In this document: positions 60,464-64,000 of the stretch, piece after piece
How positions within the stretch are numbered: position 1 is the first letter of the stretch
Layout of the letters: every line of letters begins with the position of its first letter
From: Poindextera sp041691315
GTDB lineage: Bacteria > Pseudomonadota > Alphaproteobacteria > Caulobacterales > Caulobacteraceae
Assembly (NCBI GenBank): GCA_041691315.1
Contig: JBEPUW010000002.1
Coordinates: 62,001 to 126,000, forward strand
DNA: 64,000 nt
Direction: 5' to 3'
Notes under the pieces: model-generated
Databases searched by the model: none
Seen by the model: only the letters and a program-made list of their open reading frames with translations
What the model was told of the DNA's origin: nothing
Position numbers and translations under genes: made by a program

Positions 60464-62902
60464 TCACTGGGATGTTCCCCGGCTGTTGGCGCCCGAAGCT
60501 ATCCCGGCGGCTGCAACGGCACGCGCGAGATTCTGCGCATGAGCCGCCTGCTTGGCTTGTGCGACGGTCAGGGTCTTGGCCGTGTTGACAGCTGGGCCAG
60601 TGAGATCCTTCGCGAGCTGTGCCGCCCCCGCGTTGACCTTTGCTTTGCGAATAGCATCAACGAGCGCGGCTGTTCCTTTGATCGCGCCCAAGCCGGCTAG
60701 GCCGGGAAGTCCGGCCGCCTCTTTGGCCACACCCAGCGCAACCCCAAACTCGGACGAGTTGAACGGATGCGGCTGGTCGAGCGCAGCGGCCTGGGCCGCG
60801 TCGCTTGCGGTGACAGGAAGACGCCTGCCGGTCGCGCTCAGAACCTTGATCAGGTTCGCCACGTGCTCCGAGACCGCCGGACCCGCTGCGGCCGAGACAC
60901 CGGCAGCCAGGGTGGCCGCCTGCTCAGGATTGCCGGCCACGCGCGCGGCGAAGGCTGCAGGTCCGTAGGGATTCGGGCCGTTGGCCCCGGTCTTGAGCGC
61001 CTCGTTGCCGGCGCGCTCCAAATGCTGCCGCGTCAGTGCGGCCACGACATTGGCGTCCTGCGCACTTAGGGCGTTCGCGGCGGCCGTCGTCTCCGCAGGA
61101 GCGCCTGGCAGAGGATTGGCGGGGTAAAGAGCGGAAGCCTGCGTAGCCGGGTTGGCGGTGGCGGCGATCCTTCCGACCGGGCCAGCCTGGACGGGCTTAA
61201 GCACCTCGTTGGAAAATTGGCTGAAATTGGCCTTTGCCCCGCGAAAATCCGGCGACGCCGCTTCCATCAGCTGGTCGAGCTGATCGAGGTGCTGGCCGAC
61301 CGCTGCGCCCTGCTCGGACGTGAGGTGGCCGCTGGCGACCTGGGAGGCGGTCTGGTCGCGCATGTACTGGCGCGCCCTGTCTAGGTTCTCGATGTCGAGC
61401 AAAGGCACCCTGTTGGCCGCTGGGGGGGCCGCAGGGACTCCTGGGGCGGGCTGGCCAGTGTTCTCAGCCCAAGACCGCTCAACGCTGTCACGCACGCTCT
61501 CTGGGGCTGCTGGCGTCGATTGGGCGCTGGCCTGCGCGGCGGTCTGTTCGTTATCGGTGAGCAGGTCACGGAGCTTGCCGAGCGGCGCGGCCATGATGCC
61601 GGTTTTGTCGCCAGCGATCCGATCGTCGATCGAGGCCATCAGGTCCTGCATGCCAACGGGGTCGACCGTCGTCGGTCCGGCGGCCGCATAGTACGGATGC
61701 ACTAAGGCCGTCCTTTCGTTCTGCAGGCCTCCGATCACGCCCTTGGCCGCCGCTTGGGCGTTCGCGCCCACCATTGACGGCTGATCGGTGGACGACCCTA
61801 CCTGCCGAACGGCTTCAGCCAGCGCGGCAGCCGCGGCCGAGGGCCTGGTCTGCATCATCGGAGCCATGACCGGTCCGCCAGCTGCCGAGCCCTCGACACG
61901 CTGCTGCAGCTGGGCAAGCTGCGGATTACCATTTCTAGAGACCTGCGCCACTGCCTCGGGGATGGTCAGCGGCACCCCGTAGCCTTCGCCCTGAGTGCGG
62001 AGAGCCTGCGCCGCTGCCAGGTCGGCGGGCGAGACGTCCTTGCCGGCGGAAGCAAGCAGGGAAGCCGCGCGGCTCGGGGAGGTCGTAAGCGCTGCGCCGA
62101 ATCCGCCAAGGCCGGCTCCCAACATACGCGCAAGGACAGCGTATTGTGGCTGCAGGTATTGGTCGGCCAGCTCGCCAAGCCCCTCCGAGCCTGAGCCGCT
62201 GGCCGCAATGCTGAGCCCGCGCTCCAGGGCGCTGCCCTCTCCACCAACGGCGGCGGGCGCGAATGAGGCGATAGTCTTGAGGTAACGGTCGGCCGGATAT
62301 TGCGGCTGGTAGTCCGCGCCGTGCTGGTTTGCGACATCGGTGTTGGACTGGGCAAGATAGGGCGCGGCTTGAGATGGGAGGTGCGGATTGGCAATGCTCA
62401 TGCCGAGCCGCAGCCCGGCCTCCGGGTTGAGCATGTCCGCGGTCGACGCCAAGCCGCCGTACAGGCCGCTTCCGACCGATTTGGCCGCATCCTCCCACCA
62501 AGGCGAACGGGTTGCCGCGTCCGCTTCATCGTCGCTCATGCCGGCCGGATGACTCACCGTGAAGCCGTCCTGGCCGGCCTGCCCATACTGGCCCGTATCA
62601 CGATCGATGATGTAGGCGCCCGGCGAGGCAGGACGCCCCGGCTGGACGATGTAGGGAGAGTTCGGCGTGCCCTGGGCGGCTCCCGGCTGGATCACGCCGG
62701 CATGGTAGAGCTGCCAGGCGGTGCTGTTCTGCGCGGGCGTCAGGGAGCCGCCGTCCTGCACCGGATAGGGCGCGTCCGCCGCCGGCCCGTTCGACTGCTG
62801 CGCCGGGGCCGCTGCTTGGCCCTGGGGCGCGGCTGGCGGCGCGATCTGTGCACCGACCAGGGCCGCCGCCTGCTCGTCGGTCAGACCTTGCGACGGGTCC
62901 AT
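60464..62902 (-). CDS. Large phage-type protein, possible internal virion/ejection protein
   Basis: An 812-residue Ala/Gln/Pro-rich protein. The first ~120 residues are low complexity (APPAAPQGQAAAPAQQ). A membrane-active region is suggested by GGFGAALTTSPSRAASLLASAG. LQQRVEGSAAGGPVMAPMMQ is a segment I recall from podovirus-like internal proteins. No lytic domain is seen. It overlaps the upstream gene by TAATG, so the two are co-made. Identification is tentative. Confidence 0.6.
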   Translation of the reverse strand: MDPSQGLTDEQAAALVGAQIAPPAAPQGQAAAPAQQSNGPAADAPYPVQDGGSLTPAQNSTAWQLYHAGVIQPGAAQGTPNSPYIVQPGRPASPGAYIIDRDTGQYGQAGQDGFTVSHPAGMSDDEADAATRSPWWEDAAKSVGSGLYGGLASTADMLNPEAGLRLGMSIANPHLPSQAAPYLAQSNTDVANQHGADYQPQYPADRYLKTIASFAPAAVGGEGSALERGLSIAASGSGSEGLGELADQYLQPQYAVLARMLGAGLGGFGAALTTSPSRAASLLASAGKDVSPADLAAAQALRTQGEGYGVPLTIPEAVAQVSRNGNPQLAQLQQRVEGSAAGGPVMAPMMQTRPSAAAAALAEAVRQVGSSTDQPSMVGANAQAAAKGVIGGLQNERTALVHPYYAAAGPTTVDPVGMQDLMASIDDRIAGDKTGIMAAPLGKLRDLLTDNEQTAAQASAQSTPAAPESVRDSVERSWAENTGQPAPGVPAAPPAANRVPLLDIENLDRARQYMRDQTASQVASGHLTSEQGAAVGQHLDQLDQLMEAASPDFRGAKANFSQFSNEVLKPVQAGPVGRIAATANPATQASALYPANPLPGAPAETTAAANALSAQDANVVAALTRQHLERAGNEALKTGANGPNPYGPAAFAARVAGNPEQAATLAAGVSAAAGPAVSEHVANLIKVLSATGRRLPVTASDAAQAAALDQPHPFNSSEFGVALGVAKEAAGLPGLAGLGAIKGTAALVDAIRKAKVNAGAAQLAKDLTGPAVNTAKTLTVAQAKQAAHAQNLARAVAAAGIASGANSRGTSQ

Positions 62903-64000
62903 TATCGAGCCCCGTTGGCGGGAACCCAGCGGCGCTGGCCGTTGACGATGATTGGCCGCAGCCCTTTCGCAGCGAGTCGCTGAGCGAGTTGAGGATCCAG
63001 CGCTGAAACGCCAACCGATCCTGCGCCCGGCATACCGGTGGGGATGCTGCCGATCGACGGCACAGGAGCGAGCGTGCGGTTCAAAGGTGCGAGGTAAGGC
63101 TTGAGCGACATGCCCTGGCTGTTGACGAAGGCCTCATCGCTTCTGGCCAAGCCACCGAAGGCGGTCTGCGACTGAACGGCGTCGTCGTGCATCGCCTGAA
63201 GGATCGCCTGCCGTGCGCCAGGGCTGAGGTGCTGGCCGGCGATGATCTCGGGCGCGAACTGCTTGAGACCCGCCCATGGTCCCTGGGCATTGTCGAGCGC
63301 GCCGACGTTGAACTGCCGGGCTACACCGCCTGAGAACTGGCGAGCCGCGAAGTCCCGCAATTCCACGTCGGAGATGCCACCGGGCCGCTGGGCGGCCTGC
63401 GTCGCAGCGGTGTACATGTTCGTCGCGTTGTCCGCGGCCAGGTACTGCGGCGAACCCTGCAGCTTGGTCAGGCGGTCGCCCAGGTCCTTCGGGGTGAACT
63501 GCTGGTCGGCGACCCGGACTGGCGTCCCATCGGGCCCGGCCACGAAGACCCCGGACGCGCCTGGGATGGTGAAGGTGTTACGCTGCTGAACGGGCGCGTT
63601 GGTTAGCTGGCCGCCTGGCCCCATGACTTGGCCAGCACCGACCGGGCCATAGGCGGGGTTCTGCTTGAAGGTGACCTCGCCGGTCATCGGATTGCGTTGT
63701 TCGACGTTATTCGCGCCGCTCCCGGCCACATCCTGCAGCTGCGTGGATTGGACGGGGGCGAAACCGCCGCGGCCGTCGCTGACCATCTTGGCGCCGGCGG
63801 TGACAATGACGCCTTGCGGCGACTGTACGCCATAAAGCCGTCCGCTCTGCTTGCCCGTAAAGGTGATCTGCCCTGCGTCATTTGGGCGACTCGCAACCAA
63901 TTCTTCCGGCGTTGAAGCCTGCTGGCGCAGCTGATCGCGCAGTGCGAGAAACTTCTCCATGTAGAACTGGGGATACTGCCGAGCCTGCTGCTGCAGCTGC
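62902..64000 (-). CDS. Phage-type protein (5' end beyond window)
   Basis: The reading frame is still open at the right edge: 366 residues are seen and the start lies outside. The visible upstream residues QLQQQARQYPQFY are Gln-rich. RLYGVQSPQGVIVTAG and NMYTAATQAAQRPGG are of unknown family. It ends RRWVPANGAR. It lies just upstream of and coupled to the 812-residue protein, like a virion-internal pair. Function unknown. Confidence 0.6.
   Translation of the reverse strand, partial: QLQQQARQYPQFYMEKFLALRDQLRQQASTPEELVASRPNDAGQITFTGKQSGRLYGVQSPQGVIVTAGAKMVSDGRGGFAPVQSTQLQDVAGSGANNVEQRNPMTGEVTFKQNPAYGPVGAGQVMGPGGQLTNAPVQQRNTFTIPGASGVFVAGPDGTPVRVADQQFTPKDLGDRLTKLQGSPQYLAADNATNMYTAATQAAQRPGGISDVELRDFAARQFSGGVARQFNVGALDNAQGPWAGLKQFAPEIIAGQHLSPGARQAILQAMHDDAVQSQTAFGGLARSDEAFVNSQGMSLKPYLAPLNRTLAPVPSIGSIPTGMPGAGSVGVSALDPQLAQRLAAKGLRPIIVNGQRRWVPANGAR

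Larger units (their letters stand above)
55016..64000. mobile_element. Prophage-like region after tRNA-Ser, left part
   Basis: Starts at the tRNA-Ser 3' end and continues beyond the window. Signs of phage origin are short tightly packed genes, two Zn-ribbon proteins, a LigD-like DNA ligase, a divergent repressor with triple operators and two large virion-like proteins. The first 235 bases (55016-55251) hold no gene. No integrase is seen in the window; attR, if present, lies outside. Confidence 0.65.

Overview
The window is high-GC DNA with alphaproteobacterial gene content. A complete holdfast-polysaccharide (hfs-type) gene set at 45.7-54.8 kb, two sites resembling CtrA boxes, a CYP153 P450, a TonB-dependent receptor and many detoxification genes point to the Caulobacterales (a Caulobacter/Phenylobacterium-like bacterium). 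The genus cannot be fixed from the sequence alone.

Layout. (1) 1-6.7 kb: minus-strand housekeeping genes, namely topA (cut by the window edge), dprA, plsY, a frameshifted P-loop kinase gene, a pyrC-like gene whose product lacks metal ligands, and pyrB. (2) 6.8-26.8 kb: accessory metabolism. This holds a sulfotransferase, glutathione transferases, a CYP153 P450, a frameshifted S15 hydrolase, a cupin, an MBL-fold hydrolase, a PilZ protein, a CHRD protein, a polyhistidine-tailed protein, a prolyl oligopeptidase, and a LacI regulator between an HSL-type esterase and a TonB receptor that share one operator sequence. Five copies of a palindromic GGGACACGTACG repeat lie between the genes of the 6.8-15.8 kb part. 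(3) 27-31.4 kb: ruvX and gatC-gatA-gatB. (4) 31.7-44.2 kb: a stress and ion-homeostasis block with a MarR regulator, a second CHRD protein, two Na+/H+ antiporters, a DUF389 protein, an APC-like permease, a ClC channel/exchanger, an FAD monooxygenase, a MAPEG protein and an RcnB-like protein. Near-identical palindromes precede CHRD2/marR and the ClC gene. (5) 45.4-54.8 kb: the hfs locus, with export (D, A, B), polymerase (C), deacetylase (H), glycosyltransferase (G), flippase (F) and initiating sugar-phosphate transferase (E). (6) tRNA-Ser(GCU) at 54.9 kb, followed to the window end by a prophage-like region. It has small Zn-ribbon proteins, a LigD-type DNA ligase that has lost its adenylation lysine, a proteasome-like Ntn hydrolase, a divergent repressor region with three evenly spaced operators, and two large virion-like proteins.

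How the genes work together. pyrB with the non-catalytic pyrC homologue fits aspartate transcarbamoylase assembly. gatCAB forms the amidotransferase that makes Gln-tRNA and/or Asn-tRNA. The LacI/esterase/TonB set looks like one uptake-and-hydrolysis regulon. The eight hfs-type genes cover initiation, elongation, flipping, polymerisation, deacetylation and export of one adhesive polysaccharide.

Caveat. Several non-essential genes carry single-base frameshifts (kinase, S15 hydrolase with two, DUF4336 gene with two, probably the permease). Most can be read as a base missing from a short homopolymer. They may be real pseudogenes or residual sequencing errors.
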